From assembly GCF_014117215.1 (NCBI RefSeq), contig NZ_JACGXS010000017.1, forward strand, positions 1-39,989: DNA of 39,989 nucleotides. Direction: 5' to 3'. Source of the stretch: Stenotrophomonas tumulicola. GTDB lineage: Bacteria > Pseudomonadota > Gammaproteobacteria > Xanthomonadales > Xanthomonadaceae. This document shows positions 16,383 through 25,760 of this stretch, one piece after another; within the stretch, counting starts at the first letter, position 1, and each line of letters opens with the position of its first letter. The translations under genes were made by a program, and so were the position numbers. The notes below the pieces were generated by a model. That model had not been told where the DNA came from. It saw only the letters and a program-made list of their open reading frames with translations, and ran no database searches.

Positions 16383-17573
16383 ATGGCAAAGGGTAAGTTC
16401 GAGCGCACCAAGCCGCACGTCAACGTCGGCACCATCGGTCACGTCGACCACGGCAAGACCACGCTGACCGCCGCACTGACCAAGATCGGTGCCGAGCGCT
16501 TCGGTGGCGAGTTCAAGGATTATTCCTCGATCGACGCCGCACCGGAAGAAAAGGCGCGTGGCATCACGATCTCGACCGCACACGTCGAATACGAATCCCC
16601 GACCCGTCACTACGCCCACGTCGATTGCCCGGGCCATGCTGACTACGTCAAGAACATGATCACCGGTGCTGCGCAGATGGACGGCGCGATCCTGGTCTGC
16701 TCGGCTGCTGACGGCCCGATGCCGCAGACCCGCGAGCACATCCTGCTGTCGCGCCAGGTTGGCGTGCCGTACATCGTCGTGTTCCTGAACAAGGCCGACA
16801 TGGTCGACGACGCCGAGCTGCTCGAGCTGGTCGAAATGGAAGTGCGTGAGCTGCTGAGCAAGTACGACTTCCCGGGCGACGACACCCCGATCATCGCCGG
16901 TTCGGCCCGTCTGGCGCTGGAAGGCGACCAGAGCGACATCGGCGTGCCGGCTGTCATCAAGCTGGTCGAAGCGCTGGACACCTGGATTCCGGAGCCGGAA
17001 CGTGACGTGGACAAGGCATTCCTGATGCCGGTGGAAGACGTGTTCTCGATCTCCGGCCGCGGCACCGTGGTAACCGGTCGTATCGAGCGTGGCGTGATCA
17101 AGGTCGGCGAAGAAATCGAGATCGTCGGTATCCGCGACACCCAGAAGACCACCGTGACCGGCGTGGAAATGTTCCGCAAGCTGCTGGACCAGGGCCAGGC
17201 AGGCGACAACGCTGGCCTGCTGCTGCGCGGCACCAAGCGTGACGACGTGCAGCGCGGCCAGGTGCTGTGCAAGCCGGGTTCGATCAAGCCGCACACCGAG
17301 TTCGAAGGCGAAGTGTACGTGCTGTCGAAGGACGAGGGCGGCCGCCACACCCCGTTCTTCAACGGCTACCGTCCGCAGTTCTACTTCCGCACCACCGACA
17401 TCACTGGCGCTGCCAAGCTGCCGGAAGGTGTGGAGATGGTGATGCCGGGCGACAACGTGAAGATGGTTGTCACCCTGATCAACCCGGTTGCCATGGATGA
17501 AGGCCTGCGCTTCGCTATCCGCGAAGGCGGCCGTACCGTCGGCGCCGGCGTGGTCTCGAAGATCATCAAGTAA
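16383..17573 (+). CDS. tuf: Elongation factor Tu (complete copy)
   Basis: EF-Tu delivers aminoacyl-tRNA as a GTP complex. It has 396 residues, with the P-loop GHVDHGKT at 19-26, DCPGHADY near 81-88 and the guanine-specificity motif NKAD near 136-139 (NKCD in E. coli). Domains 2 and 3 follow from about 210. It is the last gene of the str operon. The end of a second, almost identical copy is at 1-161, so the window spans the stretch between the two tuf genes. A good intrinsic terminator starts 14 bases after the stop. Confidence 0.99.
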   Translation: MAKGKFERTKPHVNVGTIGHVDHGKTTLTAALTKIGAERFGGEFKDYSSIDAAPEEKARGITISTAHVEYESPTRHYAHVDCPGHADYVKNMITGAAQMDGAILVCSAADGPMPQTREHILLSRQVGVPYIVVFLNKADMVDDAELLELVEMEVRELLSKYDFPGDDTPIIAGSARLALEGDQSDIGVPAVIKLVEALDTWIPEPERDVDKAFLMPVEDVFSISGRGTVVTGRIERGVIKVGEEIEIVGIRDTQKTTVTGVEMFRKLLDQGQAGDNAGLLLRGTKRDDVQRGQVLCKPGSIKPHTEFEGEVYVLSKDEGGRHTPFFNGYRPQFYFRTTDITGAAKLPEGVEMVMPGDNVKMVVTLINPVAMDEGLRFAIREGGRTVGAGVVSKIIK

Positions 17574-17586
17574 TCTGGTAAGATCT

Positions 17587-17627
17587 GCGCCCCGATGTTG
17601 CCTGGGTAGGGCATCGGGGCGCTTTTA
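17587..17627 (+). terminator. Intrinsic terminator of the str operon
   Basis: GCGCCCCGATG (17587-17597) pairs perfectly with CATCGGGGCGC (17612-17622), 11 bp with a 14-base loop, followed by TTTT and an A run. This is the clearest stem-plus-T terminator in the left half of the window. Confidence 0.85.
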
Positions 17628-17712
17628 AAAAGGGAAAAGAGACGCAGGACGTGTCTCGTGTTCCCCGGACCAGGAACGGTCGCGCCATTCAGGCTTTGTC
17701 AATAGCATGCTG

Positions 17713-17742
17713 TTGACAGGCATTTTGTATGTGCGCTATGCT
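17713..17742 (+). promoter_or_regulatory. Promoter of the S10 operon
   Basis: TTGACA (17713-17718), an 18-base spacer, and TATGCT (17737-17742) form a strong sigma70-type promoter. The start near 17749 gives a leader of about 170 bases before rpsJ, close to the length of the E. coli S10 leader. Together with the terminator before it and the leader hairpins after it, this accounts for the 347-base gap 17574-17920, in which I see no gene. Confidence 0.8.
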
Positions 17743-17752
17743 TCCACGTCTG

Positions 17753-17785
17753 GGCAGGCCGGGAAACCGACCTGCCTACGTTTTT
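17753..17785 (+). terminator. Attenuator-like hairpin at the 5' end of the S10 leader
   Basis: GGCAGG-C-CGG (17753-17762), loop GAAA, and CCG-A-CCTGCC (17767-17776) pair with one internal mismatch. They are followed by TACG and five T (17781-17785). It starts about four bases into the transcript. A second stem, CGGCCTGCA (17808-17816), loop GGAG, and TGCGGGCCG (17821-17829), with one G-U pair, lies further down the leader. In E. coli, L4 controls this operon through leader hairpins; the same role here is inference. Confidence 0.6.
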
Positions 17786-17920
17786 GAGGTTAATGGATTG
17801 ACCTTGTCGGCCTGCAGGAGTGCGGGCCGTCTGTATTCAGGATGCTTTCAATCAGCATGTTCATGGGATAGGGCAACCCAGAGGCCCATCCGTCGCTCTT
17901 TTAATCAAGGAACCACCGTC

Positions 17921-18232
17921 ATGGCGGACCAAAAGATCCGTATCCGGCTGAAAGCGTTCGATCATCGCCTGATCGACCGTTCGGCCAGCGAGATCGTAGA
18001 AACGGCCAAGCGGACCGGCGCGCAAGTGCGTGGCCCGATCCCGCTGCCGACCAAGATCGAGCGTTACACCATCCTCGTCTCCCCGCACGTCGACAAGGAC
18101 GCGCGTGACCAGTACGAGACCCGCACGCACAAGCGCGTGCTCGATATCGTTGACCCGAACGACAAGACCGTGGACGCGCTGATGAAGCTCGAACTGGCTG
18201 CCGGCGTCGACGTGCAGATCAAGCTGACCTGA
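17921..18232 (+). CDS. rpsJ: 30S ribosomal protein S10 (NusE)
   Basis: S10 is part of the 30S head and also serves as NusE, the partner of NusB and NusG in antitermination. Starting at the ATG at 17921 ([19 protein letters not shown]) gives 103 residues, the family length. Upstream in-frame codons would add an unconserved extension and are rejected. AAGGAA precedes the start. The conserved [12 protein letters not shown] lies near residues 67-78. It is the first gene of the S10 operon; rplC follows after 11 bases. Confidence 0.98.
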   Translation: MADQKIRIRLKAFDHRLIDRSASEIVETAKRTGAQVRGPIPLPTKIERYTILVSPHVDKDARDQYETRTHKRVLDIVDPNDKTVDALMKLELAAGVDVQIKLT

Positions 18233-18243
18233 GGACTACGACC

Positions 18244-18894
18244 ATGACGAAGAAATATTCGTTGGGCTTCGTGGGCCGCAAGGCTGGCATGAGCCGCGTT
18301 TTTACCGAAGATGGCCAGTCCATCCCGGTGACCCTGATCGAAGCAACCCCGAACCGCATCGCGCAGATCAAGACCGTCGAATCCGACGGCTACAGCGCCG
18401 TGCAGGTGACCGTCGGCGCGCGTCGCGCTGCCCTGGTCAACAAGCCGGAAGCCGGCCACTTCGCCAAGGCGAAGGTCGAAGCCGGTCGTGGCCTGTGGGA
18501 ATTCCGCGTTGAAGATGCCCAGCTCGGCGATTTCGCCGTCGGTGGCGAAGTCAAGGCGGACATCTTCGAGGTCGGCCAGATCGTCGACGTCCAGGGTGTC
18601 ACCAAGGGCAAGGGCTTCCAGGGCACCATCAAGCGCTACAACTTCCGTATGGGTGACGCTACCCACGGCAACTCGCTGTCGCATCGCGCGCCGGGTTCGC
18701 TGGGCCAGCGCCAGACGCCGGGTCGCGTGTTCCCGGGCAAGAAGATGTCCGGTCACATGGGCTCCGTGCAGCAGAGCACCCAGAACCTGGAAGTTGTCAA
18801 GGTCGACGTCGAGCGCGGTCTGATCGCGGTTCGCGGCGCCGTTCCTGGCGCGGCGGGTGGCGACGTGATCGTCCGTCCGGCGAGCAAGGCATAA
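18244..18894 (+). CDS. rplC: 50S ribosomal protein L3
   Basis: L3 binds 23S rRNA early in 50S assembly, and its long loop reaches toward the peptidyl transferase centre. The length is 216 residues. The family core is clear: [13 protein letters not shown] (near 122-134), then [16 protein letters not shown] and [16 protein letters not shown] (near 159-174). The glutamine in GSVQQ, the residue methylated by PrmB in E. coli, is present. A GAGG site precedes the ATG. rplD follows with AAGGAGAG in the short gap. Confidence 0.98.
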   Translation: MTKKYSLGFVGRKAGMSRVFTEDGQSIPVTLIEATPNRIAQIKTVESDGYSAVQVTVGARRAALVNKPEAGHFAKAKVEAGRGLWEFRVEDAQLGDFAVGGEVKADIFEVGQIVDVQGVTKGKGFQGTIKRYNFRMGDATHGNSLSHRAPGSLGQRQTPGRVFPGKKMSGHMGSVQQSTQNLEVVKVDVERGLIAVRGAVPGAAGGDVIVRPASKA

Positions 18895-18906
18895 GGAGAG
18901 ATGACG

Positions 18907-19512
18907 ATGGAACTCGTTATCACGGGTAGCAACAACAAGGTCTCGGTCTCCGACGCCGTGTTCGGTCGCGATTTCAGCGAAGATCTGGTCCACCAGGTCG
19001 TCGTTGCCTATCGCAATGCCGGTCGCGCCGGCACCAAGGCACAGAAGACTCGCTCTGAAGTGGCTGGCACCACCAAGAAGTCGAAGAAGCAGAAGGGCGG
19101 CGGTGCGCGTCATGGCGCGCTGACGGCTCCGATCTTCATCGGCGGTGGCGTCACCTTCGCGGCCAAGCCGCGCAGCTTCGAGCAGAAGGTCAATCGTAAG
19201 CAGTACCGTGCCGCCATGTGCGCGATCCTGTCCGAGCTGAACCGCCAGGGCCGTCTGACCATCGTGGAGTCCTTCGATGTCGAAGCGACCAACACGAAGG
19301 GTCTGATCGCCAAGCTGGCCGGCCTGGAAGTGGGCAAGCGCCCGCTGATCGTCACTGAGGAAGCCTCCGAGCACCTGTACCTGTCGGCGCGCAACATTCC
19401 CTACGTGGAAGTGCGTGACGTCCAGGGTCTGGACCCGGTGTCGCTGGTCGGTGCCGACACGGTCGTCATCACCGCTGACGCGGTCAAGAAGGTCGAGGAG
19501 TGGCTGGCATGA
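18907..19512 (+). CDS. rplD: 50S ribosomal protein L4
   Basis: L4 lines the exit tunnel with its extended loop, and in E. coli also represses the S10 operon. The ATG at 18907 ([11 protein letters not shown], 201 residues) is preferred to the ATG at 18901, because GGAGAG ends immediately before 18901 and is well spaced only for 18907. The tunnel loop appears as [20 protein letters not shown], a basic Gly-rich stretch near 44-63. The stop overlaps the rplW start in ATGA. Confidence 0.95.
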   Translation: MELVITGSNNKVSVSDAVFGRDFSEDLVHQVVVAYRNAGRAGTKAQKTRSEVAGTTKKSKKQKGGGARHGALTAPIFIGGGVTFAAKPRSFEQKVNRKQYRAAMCAILSELNRQGRLTIVESFDVEATNTKGLIAKLAGLEVGKRPLIVTEEASEHLYLSARNIPYVEVRDVQGLDPVSLVGADTVVITADAVKKVEEWLA

Positions 19513-19808
19513 GCAGCAACGAAAAAATCTTCAGCGTGCTGCGCGCTCCGCGAGTCTCCGAAAAGACCGCGCGCCTGCAGGAACTTTCCAATCAGTATGT
19601 CTTCGAAGTGTCCAACGAAGCGACCAAGGCCGATGTAAAGGCTGCGATCGAGAAGTTGTTCGACGTCAAGGTCGAAGCGGTCAACGTGCTCAACGTGAAG
19701 GGCAAGAACAAGTCCTTCCGTAACCGCACCGGCCGTCGCGGCGACTGGCGCAAGGCATACGTGCGTCTCGCCGATGGCCAGTCCATCGATGTAACGGCCA
19801 AGGCCTGA
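19509..19808 (+). CDS. rplW: 50S ribosomal protein L23
   Basis: L23 sits at the tunnel exit and is the docking site for trigger factor and SRP. The ATG at 19509 overlaps the rplD stop by four bases (ATGA), giving 99 residues starting [19 protein letters not shown]. An in-frame GTG nine bases earlier is rejected. The loop [20 protein letters not shown] (near 65-84) is the conserved rRNA-binding extension. Overlap with rplD suggests translational coupling. Confidence 0.97.
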   Translation: MSSNEKIFSVLRAPRVSEKTARLQELSNQYVFEVSNEATKADVKAAIEKLFDVKVEAVNVLNVKGKNKSFRNRTGRRGDWRKAYVRLADGQSIDVTAKA

Positions 19809-19818
19809 GGTACATCCC

Positions 19819-20646
19819 ATGCCATTGATGAAATTCAAGCCCACTTCCCCCGGCCGCCGTTCGGCCGTGCGCGTGGTTACGCCCGATCTGCACAAGGGCG
19901 CACCGCACGCAGCGTTGTTGGAGCCGCAGAGCAAGTCCGGTGGTCGTAACCACCACGGCCGCATCACCACCCGCCACGTCGGCGGTGGCCACAAGCAGCA
20001 CTACCGCGTCATCGACTTCAAGCGCAACAAGGAAGGCATTCCGGCGCGCGTGGAACGCATCGAATACGATCCGAACCGCACCGCCCATATCGCCCTGCTG
20101 TGCTACGTCGACGGCGAGCGTCGCTACATCATCGCACCGAAGGGCCTGAAGGCCGGTGACCAGGTGATCGCGGGCTCGGATGCGCCGATCAAGGCAGGCA
20201 ACACGCTGCCGCTGCGCAACATCCCGGTCGGTACCACGGTCCACGGCATCGAACTGAAGCCGGGCAAGGGTGCACAGATCGCTCGTGCCGCCGGCGCCGC
20301 CGTGCAGCTCGTCGCTCGTGAAGGCCTCTACGCCACCCTGCGCCTGCGCTCGGGTGAGATGCGTAAAGTGCCGGTCGAGTGCCGCGCCACCATCGGTGAA
20401 GTCGGCAACGACGAGCACAACCTGGAAAAGCTGGGCAAGGCTGGCGCCAAGCGCTGGCGCGGTGTCCGCCCGACCGTTCGTGGTGCAGCCATGAACCCGG
20501 TCGACCACCCGCACGGTGGTGGTGAGGCGAAGGCCGGCCAGGGTAATCCGCATCCGGTCACCCCGTGGGGTGTCCCGACCAAGGGTTACAAGACGCGCCA
20601 TAACAAGCGCACTCAGCAGTTCATCGTCCGCGATCGTAGGGGCTAA
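19819..20646 (+). CDS. rplB: 50S ribosomal protein L2
   Basis: L2 is needed for subunit joining and peptidyl transferase assembly. The length is 275 residues. The C-terminal signature [11 protein letters not shown] with the conserved histidine is present, followed by [21 protein letters not shown]. The central RNA-binding domain includes [20 protein letters not shown] near 39-58. The gene follows rplW after 10 bases and precedes rpsS by 6. Confidence 0.98.
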   Translation: MPLMKFKPTSPGRRSAVRVVTPDLHKGAPHAALLEPQSKSGGRNHHGRITTRHVGGGHKQHYRVIDFKRNKEGIPARVERIEYDPNRTAHIALLCYVDGERRYIIAPKGLKAGDQVIAGSDAPIKAGNTLPLRNIPVGTTVHGIELKPGKGAQIARAAGAAVQLVAREGLYATLRLRSGEMRKVPVECRATIGEVGNDEHNLEKLGKAGAKRWRGVRPTVRGAAMNPVDHPHGGGEAKAGQGNPHPVTPWGVPTKGYKTRHNKRTQQFIVRDRRG

Positions 20647-20652
20647 TCGACC

Positions 20653-20922
20653 ATGGCACGTTCACTCAAGAAAGGCCCGTTTGTCGATCACCACCTGGTT
20701 GCTAAGGTGGCTGCCGCTGCGGGTAGCAAGCGTCCGATCAAGACCTGGTCGCGTCGTTCGATGATCCTGCCTGACATGGTAGGCGTCACCATTGCCGTGC
20801 ATAACGGCAAGAACCACATCCCGGTTCTCGTCAACGAGAACATGGTCGGCCACAAGCTCGGCGAATTTGCCATCACCCGGACCTTCAAGGGTCACGGTGG
20901 TGACAAGAAGTCGGGCAAGTAA
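20653..20922 (+). CDS. rpsS: 30S ribosomal protein S19
   Basis: S19 forms part of the 30S head with S13 and contacts A-site tRNA and the intersubunit bridge. The length is 89 residues, opening [15 protein letters not shown]. Conserved segments are [15 protein letters not shown] (near 32-46) and [15 protein letters not shown] (near 68-82). It is followed by AAGGAGAG and rplV. Confidence 0.98.
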   Translation: MARSLKKGPFVDHHLVAKVAAAAGSKRPIKTWSRRSMILPDMVGVTIAVHNGKNHIPVLVNENMVGHKLGEFAITRTFKGHGGDKKSGK

Positions 20923-20934
20923 GGAGAGATGACA

Positions 20935-21270
20935 ATGGAAGCGAAAGCCATCCTGCGCACCGCGCGCATCTCCCCGCAGAAGGCACGTCTGGTCGCTGAC
21001 CAGGTGCGCGGTCTGCCGGCCGAGCGTGCGGTCAACCTGCTGAAGTTTTCGGACAAGAAGGCTGCCCACCTGATCAAGAAGGTGGTGGAGTCGGCTATTG
21101 CAAATGCCGAGAACAACCAGGGCGCCGACGTCGACGAGCTGAAGGTCAAGACCATCATGGTAGATGAAGGTCCGACCCTGAAGCGTTTCATGGCGCGGGC
21201 GAAAGGCCGCGGTACCCGCATCCTCAAGCGCACCAGCCACATCACTGTGGTTGTGGGCGCCGGCAAGTAA
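20935..21270 (+). CDS. rplV: 50S ribosomal protein L22
   Basis: L22 lines the exit tunnel and is a site of macrolide-resistance changes in other bacteria. The ATG at 20935 ([20 protein letters not shown], 111 residues) is preferred to one at 20929 because GGAGAG ends directly before 20929. The earlier start would add only Met-Thr. The beta-hairpin that reaches into the tunnel is [19 protein letters not shown] (near 84-102). It is followed by rpsC after 17 bases with AAAGGAAAAG. Confidence 0.95.
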   Translation: MEAKAILRTARISPQKARLVADQVRGLPAERAVNLLKFSDKKAAHLIKKVVESAIANAENNQGADVDELKVKTIMVDEGPTLKRFMARAKGRGTRILKRTSHITVVVGAGK

Positions 21271-21287
21271 GCGGAAAGGAAAAGACC

Positions 21288-22019
21288 ATGGGTCATAAAG
21301 TTCATCCGATTGGTATCCGCCTCGGTATTTCCAAGGATTGGAACTCCAAGTGGTACGCCAACAAGGGCGAGTTTGCCGGTTACCTGGCAGCCGACCTGAA
21401 GGTGCGGGAAATGCTGCGCAAGAAGCTCGCGCAGGCCGGCATCAGCAAGATCCTCATCGAGCGTCCGGCGAAGACCGCCCGCGTGACGATCCACACCGCC
21501 CGTCCGGGCGTGGTGATCGGCAAGCGTGGCGAGGACATCGAGAAGCTGCGCAAGGAAGTGAGCGAGATGATGGGCGTCCCGGCGCACATCAACGTCACTG
21601 AAGTGCGCAAGCCGGAGCTGGACGCGCAGCTGGTTGCCGAATCGATCGCGCAGCAGCTGGAGCGTCGCATCATGTTCCGCCGTGCAATGAAGCGCTCGGT
21701 CGGCAACGCGATGCGCCTCGGTGCCCTGGGCATCAAGGTCAACGTCGGTGGCCGCTTGAACGGTGCTGAAATCGCCCGTTCGGAGTGGTACCGCGAAGGC
21801 CGCGTGCCGCTGCACACGCTGCGTGCCGACATCGACTATGGCTTCGCTGAAGCCAAGACGACCTACGGCATCATCGGCATCAAGGTCTGGATCTACAAGG
21901 GCGAGGTCTTCGATTTCTCCCAGGTTGGCCAGGAAAAGCAGGACGACAGCCCGCGCAACGATCGTAACGATCGCGGCGACCGGGGTGACCGTCAGCGCCC
22001 GGCTCGTGAAGCGAGGTAA
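21288..22019 (+). CDS. rpsC: 30S ribosomal protein S3
   Basis: S3 lies at the mRNA entry channel and takes part in unwinding mRNA. It has 243 residues (E. coli 233). The type II KH domain shows [18 protein letters not shown] near 71-88. The C-terminal domain, with [30 protein letters not shown], is complete. Beyond it a charged tail of repeated Asp/Asn-Arg units, [12 protein letters not shown] (near 225-236), runs to the end and is likely disordered. Confidence 0.98.
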   Translation: MGHKVHPIGIRLGISKDWNSKWYANKGEFAGYLAADLKVREMLRKKLAQAGISKILIERPAKTARVTIHTARPGVVIGKRGEDIEKLRKEVSEMMGVPAHINVTEVRKPELDAQLVAESIAQQLERRIMFRRAMKRSVGNAMRLGALGIKVNVGGRLNGAEIARSEWYREGRVPLHTLRADIDYGFAEAKTTYGIIGIKVWIYKGEVFDFSQVGQEKQDDSPRNDRNDRGDRGDRQRPAREAR

Positions 22020-22024
22020 CGACA

Positions 22025-22438
22025 ATGTTGCAACCCAAGCGAACCAAGTACCGCAAGGTGCACAAAGGCCGTAACGACGGCCTGAGCTGGAGCGCCAACG
22101 CTGTCAGCTTCGGCGAGTACGGCCTGAAGGCCACTGCCCACGGTCAGCTCACCGCGCGTCAGATCGAAGCGGCCCGCCGCTCGATCAGCCGCTACGTGAA
22201 GCGCGGCGGCAAGATGTGGATCCGGGTGTTCCCCGACAAGCCCATCACCAAGAAGCCCATCGAAGTTCGAATGGGTTCGGGTAAGGGCAACGTGGAATAC
22301 TGGGTAGCCCAGATCCAGCCCGGCCGCATGATCTATGAAATCGAGGGTGTTTCCGAGGAAGTGGCACGCGAGGCGTTCCGCCTGGCCGCCGCGAAGCTCT
22401 CGGTCACCACCACTTTCGTAACCCGGACGGTGCGCTGA
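22025..22438 (+). CDS. rplP: 50S ribosomal protein L16
   Basis: L16 helps position A-site tRNA and complete the peptidyl transferase centre. The length is 137 residues, starting [19 protein letters not shown]. Conserved parts include the Arg-rich [14 protein letters not shown] segment and [19 protein letters not shown] (near 82-100). The stop codon overlaps the rpmC start by one base (TGATG), so the two are coupled. Confidence 0.98.
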   Translation: MLQPKRTKYRKVHKGRNDGLSWSANAVSFGEYGLKATAHGQLTARQIEAARRSISRYVKRGGKMWIRVFPDKPITKKPIEVRMGSGKGNVEYWVAQIQPGRMIYEIEGVSEEVAREAFRLAAAKLSVTTTFVTRTVR

Positions 22439-22623
22439 TGGACCTCAAACAACTCCGTGAAAAGTCGGCTGACGAACTGAAGGCCCACCTGATCGACCTG
22501 CGTAAGGAACAGTTCTCTGTCCGTATGCAGCAGGTCACCGGCCAGCTGCCGAAGACTCACGATATCCGCCGGGTCCGTCGCGAGATTGCTCGCACCAAGA
22601 CCCTGCTCGGCAGCATCAAGTAA
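22438..22623 (+). CDS. rpmC: 50S ribosomal protein L29
   Basis: L29 is a small two-helix protein near the tunnel exit that contacts trigger factor together with L23. It has 61 residues, [21 protein letters not shown] followed by [21 protein letters not shown], the family pattern. It begins within the rplP stop and is 11 bases from the chosen rpsQ start. Confidence 0.97.
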   Translation: MDLKQLREKSADELKAHLIDLRKEQFSVRMQQVTGQLPKTHDIRRVRREIARTKTLLGSIK

Positions 22624-22634
22624 GGATGGCCGCT

Positions 22635-22904
22635 ATGAGCGACAATACTGAAAACAAGACGCTGCGCACGGTCGAAGGCCGTGTCGTCAGCAACAAGATG
22701 GACAAGACGGTCACCATCCTGGTCGAACGCCAGGTCAAGCACCCGCTGTACGGCAAGTACATCAAGCGCTCGACCAAGCTGCACGCCCATGATGCCGACA
22801 ACGCCTGCAACGAAGGCGATGTCGTGCGCGTGACCGAGATTGCTCCGATGTCCAAGACCAAGAACTGGCGCGTGGTGGAAGTCATCACGCGTGCGGCTGA
22901 ATAA
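22635..22904 (+). CDS. rpsQ: 30S ribosomal protein S17
   Basis: S17 is an early-assembling OB-fold protein of the 30S body. I chose the ATG at 22635 ([20 protein letters not shown], 89 residues) rather than the ATG at 22626. The ribosome site AAGGA (22622-22626) overlaps the latter and is correctly spaced for the former. The OB-fold core includes [21 protein letters not shown], and the C-terminal segment has [11 protein letters not shown]. Confidence 0.95.
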   Translation: MSDNTENKTLRTVEGRVVSNKMDKTVTILVERQVKHPLYGKYIKRSTKLHAHDADNACNEGDVVRVTEIAPMSKTKNWRVVEVITRAAE

Positions 22905-22917
22905 GGAGATCTGACTC

Positions 22918-23286
22918 ATGATCCAGATGCAGAGCTACCTTGACGCCGCGGACAATTCCGGTGCCAAGGAACTGATGTGCATCAAGGTGCTTGGCGGTTC
23001 CAAGCGCCGTTATGCCCACATCGGTGACATCATCAAGGTCACCGTGAAGGATGCGATTCCGCGCGGCAAGGTCAAGAAGGGCGAAGTTTACGACGCCGTT
23101 GTTGTCCGTACCCGCAAGGGTGTTCGTCGTCCGGACGGTTCGCTGATCCGCTTCGACGGCAACGCTGCCGTCCTGCTGAACAACAAGCAGGAGCCGATCG
23201 GCACCCGTATCTTCGGACCGGTGACGCGTGAACTTCGTTCGGAGAAGTTCATGAAGATCGTCTCGCTCGCTCCCGAAGTGCTGTGA
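22918..23286 (+). CDS. rplN: 50S ribosomal protein L14
   Basis: L14 forms intersubunit bridges and is the docking partner of the silencing factor RsfS. It has 122 residues, [20 protein letters not shown] at the start. The family signature region includes [30 protein letters not shown] (near 38-67), and GPVTRELR lies near the C terminus. AAGGAG is present before the ATG. By common usage this opens the spc group, although no promoter is visible between rpsQ and rplN here. Confidence 0.98.
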   Translation: MIQMQSYLDAADNSGAKELMCIKVLGGSKRRYAHIGDIIKVTVKDAIPRGKVKKGEVYDAVVVRTRKGVRRPDGSLIRFDGNAAVLLNNKQEPIGTRIFGPVTRELRSEKFMKIVSLAPEVL

Positions 23287-23302
23287 GCGACAGGAGATAA
23301 TC

Positions 23303-23620
23303 ATGGCTAACCGTATCAAGAAGGGCGACCAGGTTGTCGTCACCGCTGGCAAGGACAAGGGCAAGCAGGGCGAAATCGTCCGCGTGGACGGCGACCGTGT
23401 GGTCGTCGCCAACGTGAACATCGTCAAGCGCCACACCAAGCCGAATCCGCAGGCAGGCGTTGCCGGCGGCGTGGTCGAGCGCGAAGCGTCGATCCATATC
23501 TCCAACGTAAGCGTCGTCAACCCGGCAACGGGCAAGGGCGAGCGCGTTGGCTTCAAGGTGCTGGAGGATGGACGCAAACTGCGTGTGTTCCGCTCCAGCG
23601 GTGAGGCGCTCGACGCCTGA
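23303..23620 (+). CDS. rplX: 50S ribosomal protein L24
   Basis: L24 initiates 50S assembly and lies near the tunnel exit. It has 105 residues. The KOW motif is at the N terminus, [21 protein letters not shown] (about 5-25), followed by [13 protein letters not shown] near 39-51. AGGAG precedes the ATG. rplE begins 11 bases after the stop. Confidence 0.98.
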   Translation: MANRIKKGDQVVVTAGKDKGKQGEIVRVDGDRVVVANVNIVKRHTKPNPQAGVAGGVVEREASIHISNVSVVNPATGKGERVGFKVLEDGRKLRVFRSSGEALDA

Positions 23621-23631
23621 GGAATGAGCTG

Positions 23632-24174
23632 ATGAATTCCCGTCTCGAAAAGTTTTACAAGGACGAAGTAGTCCCGGCGCTGATGAAGCAGTTCGGCTAC
23701 AAGAATCCGATGGAAGTGCCGAAGCTGGTCAAGGTCACCCTGAACATGGGTGTCGGCGAAGCGGCGACCAACAAGAAGATCCTGGAAAACGCCGTTGGCG
23801 ACATGACCAAGATCGCTGGCCAGAAGCCGATCGTGACCAAGTCGCGTGTCTCGGTGGCATCGTTCAAGATCCGCGATGGTTGGCCGATCGGCTGCAAGAC
23901 CACGCTGCGTCGCGAAAAGATGTACGAGTTCATGGATCGCCTGATCAACATCTCGCTGCCGCGCGTGCGCGACTTCCGTGGTGTTTCCGGTCGTTCCTTC
24001 GACGGCCGCGGCAACTTCAACATGGGTGTGAAGGAACAGATCATCTTCCCGGAAATCGACTTCGACGCTGTCGACGCGATCCGCGGCATGGATATCGCCA
24101 TCACCACCACCGCGAAGACCGATGCGGAAGCGAAGGCGCTGCTGGCAGCGTTCAAGTTCCCGTTCCGTAACTGA
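23632..24174 (+). CDS. rplE: 50S ribosomal protein L5
   Basis: L5 binds 5S rRNA and contacts P-site tRNA. It has 180 residues. Conserved landmarks are [10 protein letters not shown] near 36-45, the basic loop [24 protein letters not shown] near 70-93, and [23 protein letters not shown] in the second half. It is followed by rpsN after 18 bases. Confidence 0.98.
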   Translation: MNSRLEKFYKDEVVPALMKQFGYKNPMEVPKLVKVTLNMGVGEAATNKKILENAVGDMTKIAGQKPIVTKSRVSVASFKIRDGWPIGCKTTLRREKMYEFMDRLINISLPRVRDFRGVSGRSFDGRGNFNMGVKEQIIFPEIDFDAVDAIRGMDIAITTTAKTDAEAKALLAAFKFPFRN

Positions 24175-24192
24175 TTCGTCGAGGATACCGAA

Positions 24193-24498
24193 ATGGCAAA
24201 GACCTCCATGGTCAACCGCGACATCAAGCGGAAGAAGCTGGCCGAGAAGTTCGCTGACAAGCGCGCTGCTCTGAAGAAGATCGTGTCCTCCCCGGACGCG
24301 AGCTACGACGAGAAGATCGAAGCCTCCACCAAGCTGTCGAAGCTGCCGCGCGATTCGTCGCCGAGCCGCCACCGCAACCGTTGCGAGCTTTCGGGCCGTC
24401 CGCGTGGCGTGTACAGCAAGTTCGGCCTGGGCCGTAACAAGCTCCGCGAAGCCACCATGCGTGGCGACGTGCCGGGCCTGCGCAAGGCCAGCTGGTAA
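24193..24498 (+). CDS. rpsN: 30S ribosomal protein S14 (zinc-free form)
   Basis: S14 joins late to the 30S head. The 101-residue long form lacks the CxxC pairs of zinc-binding S14. The single Cys lies in [16 protein letters not shown], the conserved rRNA-binding segment near 59-74, and the end [26 protein letters not shown] is typical. It is the last gene before an unexpected terminator; 235 bases separate it from rpsH. Confidence 0.98.
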   Translation: MAKTSMVNRDIKRKKLAEKFADKRAALKKIVSSPDASYDEKIEASTKLSKLPRDSSPSRHRNRCELSGRPRGVYSKFGLGRNKLREATMRGDVPGLRKASW

Positions 24499-24513
24499 CA
24501 GCCGGTCCTGCGG

Positions 24514-24541
24514 CTGCCTTCCCCTGAACGGGGGAGGGCAG
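24514..24541 (+). terminator. GC-rich hairpin after rpsN
   Basis: CTGCCTTCCCC (24514-24524) and GGGGAGGGCAG (24531-24541) form an 11-bp stem with one G-U pair and a 6-base loop. The loop-side sequence (CCCCTGAACGGGG) is rich in C/G runs and has no T run. It adds to the true terminator just downstream. Confidence 0.45.
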
Positions 24542-24586
24542 GTCCAGGGGGAGGGGGCGTTCAGCTCCCTTCCAGAAAAAACAAGG

Positions 24587-24612
24587 GAGCCCGACGCAGG
24601 TCGGGCTCTTTT
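24587..24612 (+). terminator. Intrinsic terminator inside the spc block (rpsN-rpsH)
   Basis: GAGCCCGA (24587-24594) pairs perfectly with TCGGGCTC (24601-24608) with a 6-base loop, followed by TTTT. An A-rich run upstream (AGAAAAAACAA) could make it work in both directions. It stands inside what is normally one transcript. A TATACT -10-like hexamer at 24617-24622 lacks a recognisable -35, so a restart promoter is possible but unproven. Confidence 0.75.
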
Positions 24613-24733
24613 GGCGTATACTCCCGCGTCTTGCCCTGCGCCGGTCGTGGGGGAGTAAGGGGCCCTGGCCTATTCCCAGGAACAAAAACAGAATTCGCGA
24701 AAGCGGATATCGGTGCACTCAAAGGTACTCATA

Positions 24734-25132
24734 ATGAGCATGACTGATCCCATCGCCGACCTGCTGGTCCGCATCAAGAATGCGGCAGCGGTTGGCAAGC
24801 AGACGGTGAAAGCCCCGTCGTCCAAGATCAAGGTTGCGATCGCCCAGGTCCTGAAGGACGAGGGTTACATCACCGACCTGCGCGTTACCGCGCTCGAGAA
24901 CAACAAGTCCGAGCTGGAAATCGTGCTGAAGTATTTCGAAGGCAAGCCGGTCATCGCGACCCTGAAGCGCTTCTCGCGTTCGGGCCTGCGCCAGTACCGT
25001 GGCAAGAGCGAGCTGCCGAAGGTCATGAACGGCCTGGGCATTTCCATCATTTCCACCTCCAAGGGCATCATGACCGATGCGCAGGCGCGCCAGCTGGGCG
25101 TCGGCGGCGAAGTCCTGTGCTTCGTGGCCTAA
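24734..25132 (+). CDS. rpsH: 30S ribosomal protein S8
   Basis: S8 binds 16S rRNA in the central domain, and in E. coli represses the spc operon. The ATG at 24734 ([17 protein letters not shown], 132 residues) is preferred over an upstream in-frame ATG at 24713 that would add an unconserved extension. AAAGG lies about 10 bases before it. The C terminus has the family signature [26 protein letters not shown]. In E. coli the S8 target is near rplE; I did not identify an equivalent. Confidence 0.97.
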   Translation: MSMTDPIADLLVRIKNAAAVGKQTVKAPSSKIKVAIAQVLKDEGYITDLRVTALENNKSELEIVLKYFEGKPVIATLKRFSRSGLRQYRGKSELPKVMNGLGISIISTSKGIMTDAQARQLGVGGEVLCFVA

Positions 25133-25150
25133 GGCGAAAGGAGTAGAACC

Positions 25151-25675
25151 ATGTCCCGTGTAGCCAAGAAGCCGATCGACCTGGGTAAGGTCGAACTGAA
25201 CATCCAATCCGACAACGTGACCGCGAAGGGCCCGAAGGGCTCCCTGTCGCTGGCCAAGCCGGAAGGTGTCGTCATCACCGTCGAGAACGGCGTTGCCACC
25301 CTGAGCACCGAAGACGTGAACCTGGTTCCGCTGACCGGTACGGTCCGCGCGATCCTGGCCAACATGGTCAAGGGTGTCACCGAAGGCTTCGAGCGCAAGC
25401 TGGAGCTGGTCGGCGTGGGTTACCGTGCCGCCATGCAGGGCAAGGACCTGAGCCTGGCGCTCGGCTTCTCGCACCCGATCCTGTTCGTTGCGCCGGAAGG
25501 CATCACCATCACCACCCCGACCCAGACCGAGATCCTGGTCCAGGGTGCGGACAAGCAGGTCGTTGGCGAAGTTGCCGCCAAGATCCGTGCGTTCCGCAAG
25601 CCGGAGCCGTACAAGGGCAAGGGTGTGAAGTACTCCGACGAAGTCATCATTCGCAAGGAAGCCAAGAAGGCGTAA
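25151..25675 (+). CDS. rplF: 50S ribosomal protein L6
   Basis: L6 lies near the factor-binding site and is made of two similar domains. It has 174 residues, [18 protein letters not shown] at the start. The second domain carries the family motif ending [30 protein letters not shown] precedes the ATG. A hairpin (25693-25702 with 25709-25718, one mismatch) follows in the 85-base gap to rplR. Confidence 0.98.
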   Translation: MSRVAKKPIDLGKVELNIQSDNVTAKGPKGSLSLAKPEGVVITVENGVATLSTEDVNLVPLTGTVRAILANMVKGVTEGFERKLELVGVGYRAAMQGKDLSLALGFSHPILFVAPEGITITTPTQTEILVQGADKQVVGEVAAKIRAFRKPEPYKGKGVKYSDEVIIRKEAKKA

Positions 25676-25760
25676 GTGCGAGTCCCTCGCAAGAGCCCGC
25701 ACCTCCGTGTGCGGACTCTCAGGGAACAGCCCAACCTTCAGCTTTCCAGGACAAATAACC

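Noticed and set aside
14039..16435. An 800-codon - strand frame opposite fusA
   Set aside because: Same antisense artefact; the product shows no family features and fully overlaps EF-G.
22885..24372. A 495-codon - strand frame opposite rplN-rpsN
   Set aside because: It spans several certain genes and gaps and is low-complexity, so it is a shadow of codon bias.
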